Source of the DNA: UBA1479 sp964012715
Lineage (GTDB): Bacteria; Pseudomonadota; Alphaproteobacteria; Rhodospirillales; Casp-alpha2
Reading direction: 5' to 3'
NCBI GenBank assembly: GCA_964012715.1
Contig: CAXGUG010000004.1
Span: forward strand, 10,515-74,514
DNA: 64,000 bases
Shown in pieces: positions 16,887 to 25,335 of this stretch (within the stretch, counting starts at the first letter, position 1; each line of letters starts with the position of its first letter). The translations under genes and the position numbers were made by a program. Below the pieces are notes generated by a model. The model worked only from the letters and a program-made list of their open reading frames with translations. It was not told the origin of the DNA and searched no databases.

Positions 16887-17270
16887 TTAAAGCTGATTCC
16901 CGTCCCTGAAATTGGTCAGGGTATGGGTGTGCTCACCCGCATCATTGATCTTGTGGTACTCGCCGTTGCCTGCGTCCTTGATGAACGAGCAGCGCGGTTC
17001 CTTCCATTTCTTGCTGGTGGTGCAATGCTGCCCCTTGTCGTTCACGGACCACTTTCGTCCGTCGCTTTTCTTGCCGTTGGCAGAAACCACGTTGTGACTT
17101 CCGTCCGTCGCTTCGTAGGCGGTGAACTTTTTGTTTTTCTTCAAGAACACGCCGTCAAAGGTCTTGTCGGTGAACAGCGCTTTGACGTCGGCGGCTGACA
17201 TGTAGTCGCTTGCGGACGCGGCCGAGGCCACCAGACCAATGCCCAATAGGGCTGCAAAAATTGTCTTCAT
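16887..17270 (-). CDS. Small secreted protein, DUF995-like
   Basis: 127 residues with a Sec signal peptide (KTIFAALLGIGLVASAASA, cleavage likely before SDY). The mature part is lysine-rich with two cysteines (GQHCTTSKKW and EPRCSF) that could form one disulfide. The pattern ADVKALFTDKTF, then KFTAYEATDGS, a W in KWSVNDKG and the two Cys resembles DUF995-type periplasmic domains; this is recognised by pattern only. A good ribosome-binding site (AAGGAA) precedes the ATG. Its composition looks more A/T-rich than its neighbours. Function unknown. Confidence 0.75.
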   Translation of the reverse strand: MKTIFAALLGIGLVASAASASDYMSAADVKALFTDKTFDGVFLKKNKKFTAYEATDGSHNVVSANGKKSDGRKWSVNDKGQHCTTSKKWKEPRCSFIKDAGNGEYHKINDAGEHTHTLTNFRDGNQL

Positions 17271-17468
17271 GGACAGTTCTTTTCCTTGGATATCGATCGT
17301 TTGTTGATTGGCTCACGCTAGCAGGCGGTGGCCGAGTGGAAGGGGACCTGGTCGAACGCTCCGCGCCCGACAGGTTCATCTATGTAATACGCGAAGGTTA
17401 TTTTACGAAACAACCCTGTATATTCCGATGGCGTTGGTTACAACCACCGGCATTGCCGAGGGCCGACC

Positions 17469-19007
17469 TTAAAACCCTACGGCAGCGACGCCGCGTCCGG
17501 GTGCGACGCGACGGAACGACAGGGCTTCGGCGATATGTAGGCGGGTCACGCCGTCCGAGCGGTCCAGGTCGGCCAGGGTACGCGCCACCCGCAACACCCG
17601 ATGATATCCCCGCGCCGACAGGCTTAGGCGGGTCGCCGCGTCGATCAACAGCTTGCGTCCGGCGTCGTCGGGGCGGGCGACCCTGTCCAACAGATCGCCG
17701 TCGGCCTGGGCATTGGTGCGCACACCTTGATCGCGGAAATCCCGATACCGCTCGGCCTGGATCCGCCGGGCGGCGGCGACGCGGGCCGCAACCTGGGCCG
17801 TGCCTTCGGCGGCGGGCGGCAGGTCCAGGTCCAACGGGTTGACGGCGGGCACATCGAGATGAATATCGATACGGTCGAACAGCGGGCCGGAAATGCGGTT
17901 TTGATAATCCTCGGCGCATTTCGGCGCGCGGGAACAGGCCTGCGCCGGGTCGCTCAGATAGCCGCAGCGACAGGGGTTCATCGCCGCGATCAACTGGACC
18001 CGCGCCGGGTAGGTCACATGGGCATTGGCCCGGGCCACGGAAACGCGTCCGGTTTCCAGCGGCTGGCGCAGGCTTTCCAGGGTCGCGCGTTGAAACTCCG
18101 GCAACTCATCCAGGAACAAAACGCCCAGATGGGCCAATGAAACTTCGCCGGGCCGCGCTTTCATGCCGCCACCGACCAGGGCGGGCAACGAGGCCGAATG
18201 ATGCGGGTCGCGGAACGGGCGCCGGCGCGATAGGCCCCCGCCCTGAAGCTCTCCGGCCAAGCTCTGAACCATCGAGACCTCCAAAATCTCTTCCGGTTCC
18301 AACGGCGGCAGCAGGCCCGGCAGGCGTTGCGCCAACATCGACTTCCCGGCGCCCGGCGGGCCGACCATCAACAGGTTATGCCCCCCGGCGGCGGCAATTT
18401 CCAATCCCCGCTTGGCGGTTTCCTGACCCTTGATGTCGGCCAGGTCCGGGTAGTGCACGGCGTCGTCGGCCTGGGGGCGTTCGGGCATCGACAGGATTTG
18501 CGCGCCCTTGAAATGATTGACCAGGGACAACAGGTCGCGGGGGGCGAGAATGTCCGCGCCACCGGCCCAGGCGGCTTCGCCCCCTTGCGGGCCCGGACAA
18601 ATCAGGCCCAGACCCCGGGCGTTGGCATGAACGGCGGCGGGCAGAACACCGGCAACCGGGGCCAAGGCGCCGTCCAGCGCCAGTTCGCCAAGGACGAGGT
18701 AGCGTGACATTTCTTCAGCGGGCAGAACGTCCATTGCGGTCAACATGGCCAGGGCGATGGGCAGGTCGAAATGGCTGCCTTCCTTTTGCAGGTCCGCCGG
18801 GGCCAGGTTGACGGTGATGCGCTTGGGCGGCAGGGCCAGCCCCATGGCATGTAGGGCGGCGCGCACCCGTTCGCGGCTTTCGGCGACGGCTTTGTCCGGT
18901 AATCCGACTACGGAAAAGGCGGGCAGGCCGCCCGCCATTTGTACTTGAACGTCCACGTCCAGAACCTCGATGCCCTGAAACGCGACGGTGGCAATGCGTG
19001 CGACCAT
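17469..19007 (-). CDS. comM: YifB/ComM-family Mg-chelatase-like ATPase
   Basis: 512 residues. An N-terminal Lon-like domain of about 190 residues (VARIATVAFQGIEVLDVDVQ) is followed by an AAA+ domain with Walker A in MVGPPGAGKSMLAQRLPGLL, LGVLFLDELPEF as Walker B, and a cysteine cluster (MNPCRCGYLSD and ACSRAPKC) before ISGPLFDRIDIHLDVP. ComM is a hexameric helicase that promotes branch migration of incoming DNA during natural transformation; it is also widespread in non-competent bacteria. It is divergent from ompW across 282 bases. Confidence 0.94.
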   Translation of the reverse strand: MVARIATVAFQGIEVLDVDVQVQMAGGLPAFSVVGLPDKAVAESRERVRAALHAMGLALPPKRITVNLAPADLQKEGSHFDLPIALAMLTAMDVLPAEEMSRYLVLGELALDGALAPVAGVLPAAVHANARGLGLICPGPQGGEAAWAGGADILAPRDLLSLVNHFKGAQILSMPERPQADDAVHYPDLADIKGQETAKRGLEIAAAGGHNLLMVGPPGAGKSMLAQRLPGLLPPLEPEEILEVSMVQSLAGELQGGGLSRRRPFRDPHHSASLPALVGGGMKARPGEVSLAHLGVLFLDELPEFQRATLESLRQPLETGRVSVARANAHVTYPARVQLIAAMNPCRCGYLSDPAQACSRAPKCAEDYQNRISGPLFDRIDIHLDVPAVNPLDLDLPPAAEGTAQVAARVAAARRIQAERYRDFRDQGVRTNAQADGDLLDRVARPDDAGRKLLIDAATRLSLSARGYHRVLRVARTLADLDRSDGVTRLHIAEALSFRRVAPGRGVAAVGF

Positions 19008-19289
19008 TTCGGCGCGTCGTTCCTTTTCCTCTTTCGCGCCGACGGATGTCTGACGCTCCCCGTGTTTACAAATACCTTATTCACGGAAAAGAGGAACCCC
19101 TCGTAACGTCGGCCTATGCGTTCGGTCCCGGGCCGATCCCAATTCGGCGCAACCCCAATCTACGTAAGGGATTATGTAAAAATGCTTGCGCTTGCCACAA
19201 TTTCGTCTTATTCCACAATTTCCTTGGGGATTTTTAAATCGTGCAGCCTTGAACAGTTCTAGCTTCGAATAGCTCTAAGGATTTCGAAC

Positions 19290-19919
19290 ATGCGGTCTAT
19301 GTTTTTGGGTTTTCTTGCCCTGACCCTCATCAGCGGCATTGCGGCCCCCGTTAAAGCGGGAGAGGCCGGTGATCTTCTCGTCCGTTTGCGCGGCATCGGT
19401 TTCATGACCGATACCAGCGGCACCACCGATGCGCTGGGCGGCAACGCCAGCACGACCAACGATTACGTGCCGGAATTGGACTTCACCTATTTCTTCACCA
19501 AGAACATCTCGGCCGAGCTGATCCTGGCGACGACCAAGCACAAGGTGAAGGTCAAGGATTCGACCAGTGGTGATTTGGACCTGGGTACGGTCTGGGCTCT
19601 GCCCCCGGTGCTGACCCTGCAGTACCACTTCAATCCGGACGGAAAGTGGAAGCCGTATGTCGGCGCGGGCATCAACTACACCATCACCTATAAGCATGGT
19701 ACGGGCCCGAGCGTTCAGAACGTCTCGTACAGCGACGAATTCGGTTACGCCTTCCAGGCTGGTCTCGATTATCAAATCGACGACAAATGGTCGGTCAACT
19801 TCGACCTCAAGAAGGTCTTCGTTTCGACCGACATCAAAGCCAACGGCGGTGCCGTCAATGCAAAGGGGACGGACCTCGACCCCTGGGTGATCGGTATCGG
19901 CGTCGGTTACACCTTCTGA
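19290..19919 (+). CDS. ompW: OmpW-family outer-membrane protein
   Basis: 209 residues. A signal peptide (GFLALTLISGIAAPVKA, cleaved before GEAGD) precedes an eight-stranded beta-barrel. Family hallmarks are LLVRLRGIGFMTD at the mature start, PELDFTYFFTKNISAEL, LPPVLTLQYHF and KPYVGAGINYT, ending in the aromatic C-terminal strand GIGVGYTF recognised by the Bam machinery. OmpW barrels are thought to pass small hydrophobic molecules. A 282-base gap upstream separates it from comM; I see an A/T-richer stretch there but no confident promoter. Confidence 0.93.
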   Translation: MRSMFLGFLALTLISGIAAPVKAGEAGDLLVRLRGIGFMTDTSGTTDALGGNASTTNDYVPELDFTYFFTKNISAELILATTKHKVKVKDSTSGDLDLGTVWALPPVLTLQYHFNPDGKWKPYVGAGINYTITYKHGTGPSVQNVSYSDEFGYAFQAGLDYQIDDKWSVNFDLKKVFVSTDIKANGGAVNAKGTDLDPWVIGIGVGYTF

Positions 19920-19950
19920 TCAGGGCGTATTGCTCGACAGATTTCGGCGA

Positions 19951-19981
19951 CCCGGGGTTTGGCGTCAGTCCAAATCCCGGG
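19951..19981. terminator. Stem-loop between convergent ompW and sixA-like genes
   Basis: CCCGGGGTTTGG (19951-19962) pairs with CCAAATCCCGGG (19970-19981) over 12 base pairs with one G-T wobble and a 7-base loop. The right arm lies inside the last codons of the leftward phosphatase gene. Neither side has a good T-run, so it may end transcription weakly or protect 3' ends. Confidence 0.45.
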
Positions 19982-20480
19982 GCCGCTTGAACCGGCGCAA
20001 TTCGCCGGTTTCTTCCTGAATTTCCGGCCATGTCTCGGCGTCGAACCGTAGTTCCGCCAGCGCACCCGTCGGAAACTTCTCCATCATCCGTTTTATCGCC
20101 TTGGTCTTGCCGCCGCCGGTCAACAGATGGGCCAGGTTCTCCATGCCCGGATTATGGCCGATCACCATCAGGCGCGACCATTCCGCTGGGGTTTTCCGGA
20201 TCAGCGCCAACAGGCTCGTGGCTGCGGCTTCGTATATACCCTTGCGAAAGCGGACCGGTGGCGGGGCATCCCATTGCGCGGCGGTCAGGGCCCAGGTCTC
20301 CCGCGTGCGCCGGGCGCTGGAACACAGCACCAGATCGGGCACCAGCCCCTTCGCCGCCATGTAGCGCGCCATGCGCGGTGCGGCTTTGCGCCCGCGCAGC
20401 GCCAACGGGCGGTCAAAGTCCTCGACCCAGGGGTCGTCCCAATCGGATTTCACATGCCGCAGAAGAAACAGCGTCTTCAT
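19965..20480 (-). CDS. SixA-like histidine phosphatase
   Basis: 171 residues. Phosphoglycerate-mutase-like (histidine phosphatase) fold with the catalytic histidine in LFLLRHVKSDWDD, an RHxKSxW variant of the RHG motif that is characteristic of SixA-type proteins. LCSSARRTRETW and MVIGHNPGMENLAH carry the second arginine and the second histidine. SixA removes phosphate from phosphohistidine in HPt domains in E. coli; the alphaproteobacterial target is not known. It is the last gene of the leftward run from the BON lipoprotein. Confidence 0.88.
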   Translation of the reverse strand: MKTLFLLRHVKSDWDDPWVEDFDRPLALRGRKAAPRMARYMAAKGLVPDLVLCSSARRTRETWALTAAQWDAPPPVRFRKGIYEAAATSLLALIRKTPAEWSRLMVIGHNPGMENLAHLLTGGGKTKAIKRMMEKFPTGALAELRFDAETWPEIQEETGELRRFKRPRDLD

Positions 20481-20505
20481 GGCGGACCTCTTTGCCTTTC
20501 GGTGT

Positions 20506-21273
20506 CTACCGGCGGCTTCGCGGCGCTCTCGGCTTCAGGTTGCGCGCCCAAAGATCGAACAGCATGTCCCAGGCGGCCTCTGCCTGCACCGGGGTATGAA
20601 CAGGCCGCTCGACGAACTGAAATCCGTGCCCGGTCCCTTTCGGCTGCACGACCGTCGCGTTGACCTTGGTCTTCTTGATCGCTTTCTTCAGGGTTTCGAC
20701 CGTCGTCTGCGGTACATGCGCGTCGGTCTCGGCGAACACGAACAGAAGCTCACCCTGAACCTTGTCCAACAACAGGTGCGGGGAATCTTCCTGATCCGTC
20801 ACGATCCCGACGCCGTACATCGAGGCGGCGGCCTTGATCCGGCTAGGGAAGCGACCGGCGACGGTGGCGACGTAGCGACCGCTCATGCAATGCCCGACGC
20901 AGCCGACAGGCCCGGCGGTGACTTCGCCCTGGCCGTCGAGAAACGCCAATAGTCCCGCGGTGTCGTCGGCGACGTCGGCGTTGGTCAGGGAATCCATGGC
21001 GGCGCGAAACACATTGGTCATGGCGTCGGTGCGGCGCGACAGATCGAGGCGGATGGTGCCCAGGCGGTAATACATGTCCGGGACAATGCAGTAATAGCCG
21101 GCCTTGGCGATGCGCCGGGCCATCTGGCAAAGCTCTTCGCGGAAACCGGGGGCATCCATATAGAAGATGATCGCCGGTACGGGCGTTTCGGCGGCGCATT
21201 CCGGCCAGGCGGCGAAAGCAGGCATGCGTCCGTATCGGGTCGAGACCTCGACCATTGCGTCTTTGAGCGCCAT
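20506..21273 (-). CDS. Dienelactone hydrolase-family protein
   Basis: 255 residues from the ATG at 21273, which has a strong GGGAGG ribosome-binding site; an upstream in-frame ATG would overlap gshB. Alpha/beta-hydrolase with a cysteine nucleophile in VGHCMSGRYVATVAG, the acid in AETDAHVP and the His in GTGHGFQF, the Cys-Asp-His triad of dienelactone hydrolases. The substrate is unknown. It sits 26 bases after gshB in the same direction, so a glutathione-linked or detoxification role is possible but not shown. Confidence 0.88.
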   Translation of the reverse strand: MALKDAMVEVSTRYGRMPAFAAWPECAAETPVPAIIFYMDAPGFREELCQMARRIAKAGYYCIVPDMYYRLGTIRLDLSRRTDAMTNVFRAAMDSLTNADVADDTAGLLAFLDGQGEVTAGPVGCVGHCMSGRYVATVAGRFPSRIKAAASMYGVGIVTDQEDSPHLLLDKVQGELLFVFAETDAHVPQTTVETLKKAIKKTKVNATVVQPKGTGHGFQFVERPVHTPVQAEAAWDMLFDLWARNLKPRAPRSRR

Positions 21274-21299
21274 CCTATCCTCCCGGTTGTCGCGGCTTG

Positions 21300-22238
21300 T
21301 TAAACCCGTGCTTCGATCGCGTCCCAAATGTCGCTTTCCAGGCAGACCCCGTCAAAGCGGTTGATCTCCTGCAACCCGGTCGGCGAGGTCACGTTGATTT
21401 CCGTCAGGTAGCCGCCGATCACGTCGATCCCGACGAAGATCAGGCCACGGGCCTTCAGCTCCGGCCCCAGGGCGGCGCAAATTTCGCGTTCCCGTTCGGT
21501 CAGCTCGGATTTCAGCGGCTGTCCCCCGACATGCATGTTCGATCGGGATTCACCCGCCGCCGGCACACGGTTGACCGCGCCCGCGACTTCACCGTCGATC
21601 AGGATGATGCGTTTGTCGCCCTGCCGCACGTCCTTCAAGTAGGCCTGAACAATGATCGGCTCGCGGAACATCTGGGTGAACATTTCCAACAGCGAGTTCA
21701 GGTTTTCGTCGTCGGGTTTGATGTGAAACACCCCGGCCCCGCCGTTGCCGTAGAGCGGTTTGACGATGATGTCCTTGTGCTCTTCCCGGAACGCCAGGAT
21801 GTCTTTGCGGTTGGTCGCGATCAGGGTCGGCGGCATGAATTGCGCGAACCGGGTCACGAACAGCTTTTCGGGGGCGTTGCGAACCTCGGCCGGATTGTTG
21901 ACGACCAGGGTCTTGGGATGAACCATCTCCAACAAATGGGTCGCGGTGATATAGGCCATGTCGAACGGCGGGTCCTGACGCATCAGAACCACGTCGACGT
22001 CGGCCAGATCGATGGCCTGCTTTTCGCCCAGGGTGAAGTGGTTGCCCTTTTCGCGGCGAACTTCCATCGGCTCGGCCCAGGCGGTCACCCGCCCGTGCTG
22101 ATAGGCCAGATCGCCCGGGAGGTAATGCAGCAGCTTGTGGCCGCGCTTTTGCGCCTCCAGCGCCATGACGAACGTGCTGTCGCCGTTGATGTCGATAGAC
22201 GACACGTGATCCATCTGGATCGCCACGGTAAGCGCCAT
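21300..22238 (-). CDS. gshB: Glutathione synthetase
   Basis: 312 residues, standard for the bacterial ATP-grasp enzyme. MRQDPPFDMAYITATHLLE, VKPLYGNGGAGVFHI and GIDVIGGYLTEINVTSPTG (metal-binding) are diagnostic. It joins gamma-glutamylcysteine and glycine using ATP. An AAAGGA ribosome-binding site is well placed. It belongs to a leftward run with the BON lipoprotein and SirB1-like gene upstream, and rsmI-yraN further up, an order known from other alphaproteobacteria. Confidence 0.97.
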   Translation of the reverse strand: MALTVAIQMDHVSSIDINGDSTFVMALEAQKRGHKLLHYLPGDLAYQHGRVTAWAEPMEVRREKGNHFTLGEKQAIDLADVDVVLMRQDPPFDMAYITATHLLEMVHPKTLVVNNPAEVRNAPEKLFVTRFAQFMPPTLIATNRKDILAFREEHKDIIVKPLYGNGGAGVFHIKPDDENLNSLLEMFTQMFREPIIVQAYLKDVRQGDKRIILIDGEVAGAVNRVPAAGESRSNMHVGGQPLKSELTEREREICAALGPELKARGLIFVGIDVIGGYLTEINVTSPTGLQEINRFDGVCLESDIWDAIEARV

Positions 22239-22292
22239 GGGATAGTCCTTTCTGATCGGCCGGGAGTGAGATGAAGGGAACGAACCGGCGGC

Positions 22293-23159
22293 CTAATTTA
22301 GCTTCGCGCGCAAATCCTGCAACAGCAACGAAGTCTCATAGCCGCTTTCTTCGCCGGGGGAATGCTTCAGATATTCCTCCAACTGTTTGATCGCGATGCC
22401 GATGCGGTCCAGGCGGGCGTTGACGATACCGGCTTCGCGCCACAGGTACCCGGTGGCGGGCGCGAACATCAGCATCAGGTCCAGGGTCTCGGCGGCGGCG
22501 GTCAGTTGGTCGCGTTGAACCTGCCGGGCGCGGATATTGTCTTCCAGCCGCAGAACCACGCGCCGCGCGCTCATTTCGGCCAGGTAATGAGGCTGCAATT
22601 CAGCCTTGGCCCCGGCCATGCTCTTCAGCATCACGCGCAATTCCGGCGGGTTCATGACACGGCCGTCTTCGTACAGGTCAAGGATCATCCGTTCGTCCCG
22701 GTCTTCCAGGCGAACAAGGAACCGGCCCGGGAAATCAATCCCGACTATGGACCAGCCCAGGCGGCGGCAGACATCCATGTAGATAATGCCCAAGGCCACC
22801 GGCAGACCGCGCCGCGTGTCGATCACCCGCGACAGGTCGGCGGCATCCAAATCGTCGAACACGCTTTCATCGCCGCCGTAGCCGTAGCGCCGGGCGATAA
22901 CCTGGACCAGGGCTTCACGTTTGGTCTCAAGCGAGACCGGCTCACCCCCGGCATAGGCGCCGACATCCGCGGCCAGCCGCTCAAGGTGACGTTTGTAGGG
23001 CCCTTGGTTCAGGCCGGGATTGCGCGCTTCGGCAAGATCCAGCGCCGCCGAGACCATGGGAAAACGATCATCCGGCAGGGCCCCATAGGCGGCCAGGCGG
23101 GCGCGGGGTTCTGCCTCAAGCTCCAACAGGCGGTCTTCCAGGTAGTCTTCGGCGATCAC
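22293..23159 (-). CDS. SirB1-family transglutaminase-like protein
   Basis: 288 residues from a GTG three bases after the BON-gene stop. The N-terminal half matches the SirB1/transglutaminase-like family (GLPVALGIIYMDVCRRLGW, then GIDFPGRFLVRLED); the C-terminal half has helical tetratricopeptide-like stretches (LMLMFAPATGYLWREAGIV and KQLEEYLKHSP). The role is not known; the E. coli relative is YchA. A small AAAGG precedes the start. It lies in the leftward gshB run. Confidence 0.9.
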   Translation of the reverse strand: MIAEDYLEDRLLELEAEPRARLAAYGALPDDRFPMVSAALDLAEARNPGLNQGPYKRHLERLAADVGAYAGGEPVSLETKREALVQVIARRYGYGGDESVFDDLDAADLSRVIDTRRGLPVALGIIYMDVCRRLGWSIVGIDFPGRFLVRLEDRDERMILDLYEDGRVMNPPELRVMLKSMAGAKAELQPHYLAEMSARRVVLRLEDNIRARQVQRDQLTAAAETLDLMLMFAPATGYLWREAGIVNARLDRIGIAIKQLEEYLKHSPGEESGYETSLLLQDLRAKLN

Positions 23160-23162
23160 GGA

Positions 23163-23843
23163 TCAGGATGCCTTTCCGTCTGCGGGCTTTTCAGCTTCCG
23201 GCGCCTTGATCTGCACGTGGTTGACCACGTCGCGGACGCGGGACACGGCGCGGGCGTGGCCCAGCACGCGGTTCAGTTCGGCCTGGCTTTGCGCCTGACC
23301 CAACAGGTAAACCACACCGTTTTCCGTTTCGATAATGTAATTGATTGCCTGGACGTCCTTGTCGAACGTCATTTTCGCCGTCAGTTGGGCGGAAATCCAG
23401 CTATCGACGGCGCTGTCCACGACCGAGCTGTCGCCGACGCTCAGTTCGTTGATGACCTCGTCGATGCCTTCCACTTCCCAGGTCAGGCGCACGGCCTTGG
23501 CGCGGATGTCCTCGGATTTGACGGTGCCGGTCAGCATGGCCCGGCGGTTGTAGACTTTGACGCTGGCATCGACGGCCAGGGTATCGCCGGTTTCCAAATC
23601 GTAGTTCAGCCATTTACCGCGTACCCGGGTGGCCAGGCCGGCATCACGAGCCACGCCTTGCACACCCCGGTCGTCCATGGCGGCAACGCCCACGGTCGCC
23701 CCGGCCCCGACGGCGGCCCCGACGCAGCCGCTCAACCCCGCGGCCAGTCCGCCGCACAGAACCAGGGCGGCCAGAAGGCGACTTGGGTTCAGGCGGGCGG
23801 GCTTATGGCGAAATTCGAGGGTGGAATGTGTCGTCGAAACCAT
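23163..23843 (-). CDS. BON-domain lipoprotein
   Basis: 226 residues. A lipobox sits at the end of the signal sequence (GGLAAGLSGCVGAAVG, Cys at about residue 40). Two BON domains follow: the first around AVDASVKVYNRRAMLTGTVK, the second around YIIETENGVVYLLGQAQSQA. BON domains bind phospholipid, and related lipoproteins (DolP/OsmY type) maintain the outer membrane. It heads the leftward run, with 185 bases to yraN. The start used is the ATG at 23843; the unusually long cytoplasmic stretch before the hydrophobic core leaves a downstream start possible. Confidence 0.88.
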   Translation of the reverse strand: MVSTTHSTLEFRHKPARLNPSRLLAALVLCGGLAAGLSGCVGAAVGAGATVGVAAMDDRGVQGVARDAGLATRVRGKWLNYDLETGDTLAVDASVKVYNRRAMLTGTVKSEDIRAKAVRLTWEVEGIDEVINELSVGDSSVVDSAVDSWISAQLTAKMTFDKDVQAINYIIETENGVVYLLGQAQSQAELNRVLGHARAVSRVRDVVNHVQIKAPEAEKPADGKAS

Positions 23844-24028
23844 GGCGGTGCATTCTCCTTCGGTCGGCGGGCTTGGCCGGGCCGCATTCTATCCGCGCGG
23901 CCATGCCGGACAAAGCCCTCATGGGACCAACTTCGTTCCCATTTAAGTGGATGAATTGTGGATACCAACAGGGTGGGCGGCGATTTTGCGGATTTCGTGG
24001 CGCTGAGGCGGCGGAAACCTAGCGGAAA

Positions 24029-24409
24029 TCAATCCAATCCGGGCCGCCAGGCATCTTTCATGTGATGCAGACGCCAGCTTCCGGCGGCGGCAATCAGGTC
24101 GAATCGCCAGTTCAGGTCGGCCAGGTCCGGCCGACTGCGGACGAAAGCCCCGGCAGCGCGGGCGATGCGCTGCCGCTGGCGGGGCGTTAGGGATTCCAGG
24201 GCGCTTGTTCGGTCGTGGCGGGCCTTGACCTCGATGAACGCCAGGGTCTTTCCCCGGCGGGCGATCAGGTCGATCTCGCCGACCGGCGTGCGCGCCCGGT
24301 GGGCCAGGATACGGTAGCCTTTCACCATCAACAGTAGGCTCGCCAGCCGCTCGGCGCTTCGGCCGCGTGCTTCGGCGCGTTGCCGTTTATCCGGCGGAGT
24401 CGTGCTCAC
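24029..24409 (-). CDS. yraN: YraN/UPF0102 nuclease-like protein
   Basis: 126 residues from the GTG at 24409, which overlaps the rsmI stop by GTGA; upstream in-frame codons would lie inside rsmI. The endonuclease-like core has GEIDLIARRGKTLAFIEVKAR with the restriction-endonuclease D and ExK residues, and LNWRFDLIA. UPF0102 proteins are thought to be nucleases linked to DNA uptake or repair, but activity is unproven here. rsmI-yraN is a conserved pair. Confidence 0.93.
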   Translation of the reverse strand: MSTTPPDKRQRAEARGRSAERLASLLLMVKGYRILAHRARTPVGEIDLIARRGKTLAFIEVKARHDRTSALESLTPRQRQRIARAAGAFVRSRPDLADLNWRFDLIAAAGSWRLHHMKDAWRPGLD

Positions 24410-25335
24410 GCGTCCTTCGAAACTTGGTCTTTTAGGGCGAGGGCGCGGGCGTAAACCGTTTTGCGGGGCAGGCCCGTCTGTGCCGCGATCTCGGCCGCCG
24501 CGTTCTTGACCGATGTCCGGGTAAGGGCTTCCGCCAACAGCGCGTCCAGGTCCTGTTCCGTCGGTTGGGCATCGGCCAGGGGCGCGCCGACGACGACGCA
24601 AAGCTCGCCCTTGGGCGGGCCGGCCTGGGTGTAATGATCGATCAGATCGGGCAGGGGGCCGCGCCGGACTTCTTCGAATTTCTTGGTCAGCTCGCGCGCC
24701 ACGGCGGCGGGGCGGGGGCCCAGCACCTGCGCCATGTCTGTCAGCGAGGCCAGCAGGCGCGGCGCCGATTCCATGAAAACCAGGGTCGCGGGAACGGCGG
24801 CGATCTCCTGCAACGCGGTTCGCCGGGCGGCACCCTTGGACGGCAGGAAGCCTTGGAAAAAGAACCGATCCGTCGGCAGACCCGACAAGGTCAGCGCCAT
24901 TAACGGGGCCGACGGGCCGGGAATCGCGGTGACGGTCAGGCCCTCGGCGACGCAATCGGCGACCAGCTTGTACCCCGGGTCCGAAACCAAAGGCGTCCCG
25001 GCATCGGACACCAATGCCACGCTTCCGCCTTTTTCAATGCATTCCATGATGCGCGGGCGTTGCCGTTCGGCGTTGTGGTCGTGATAAGGAAGCAGGCGTT
25101 GTGCCCCGTCGTCACGGCGAAGACCCAGCAGGGTGAACAGTTTGCCGGTGACGCGGGTGTCCTCGCAGGCGACCAGATCAGCCCGCGCCAGAACGTCGCG
25201 CGCCCGGGTGCTGATGTCTCCGGCGTTGCCGATGGGCGTCGAGACCAGATAAAGTGCGGCCTCCAACGGGGCGTCGTCCGGCGCCCTCGGGCCCTTTGCA
25301 ACAATTTCCGGCGGATTATCGGATGGACAGGTCAT
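24406..25335 (-). CDS. rsmI: 16S rRNA (cytidine-2'-O) methyltransferase
   Basis: 309 residues. Tetrapyrrole-methylase fold with ALYLVSTPIGNAGDI, DLVACEDTRVTGKLF, VSDAGTPLVSDPGYKL and AIPGPSAPLMALTLSG. RsmI methylates the ribose of C1402 in 16S rRNA using S-adenosylmethionine. Its start codon lies inside the first codons of the divergent PBP-activator gene, so the two reading frames overlap head to head by 13 bases. Confidence 0.95.
   Translation of the reverse strand: MTCPSDNPPEIVAKGPRAPDDAPLEAALYLVSTPIGNAGDISTRARDVLARADLVACEDTRVTGKLFTLLGLRRDDGAQRLLPYHDHNAERQRPRIMECIEKGGSVALVSDAGTPLVSDPGYKLVADCVAEGLTVTAIPGPSAPLMALTLSGLPTDRFFFQGFLPSKGAARRTALQEIAAVPATLVFMESAPRLLASLTDMAQVLGPRPAAVARELTKKFEEVRRGPLPDLIDHYTQAGPPKGELCVVVGAPLADAQPTEQDLDALLAEALTRTSVKNAAAEIAAQTGLPRKTVYARALALKDQVSKDA

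Noticed and set aside
19008..19289. FNR- or sigma-70-like sites before ompW
   Set aside because: TTGCGCTTGCCACAA has the wrong spacing for an FNR box, and no -35/-10 pair was convincing.
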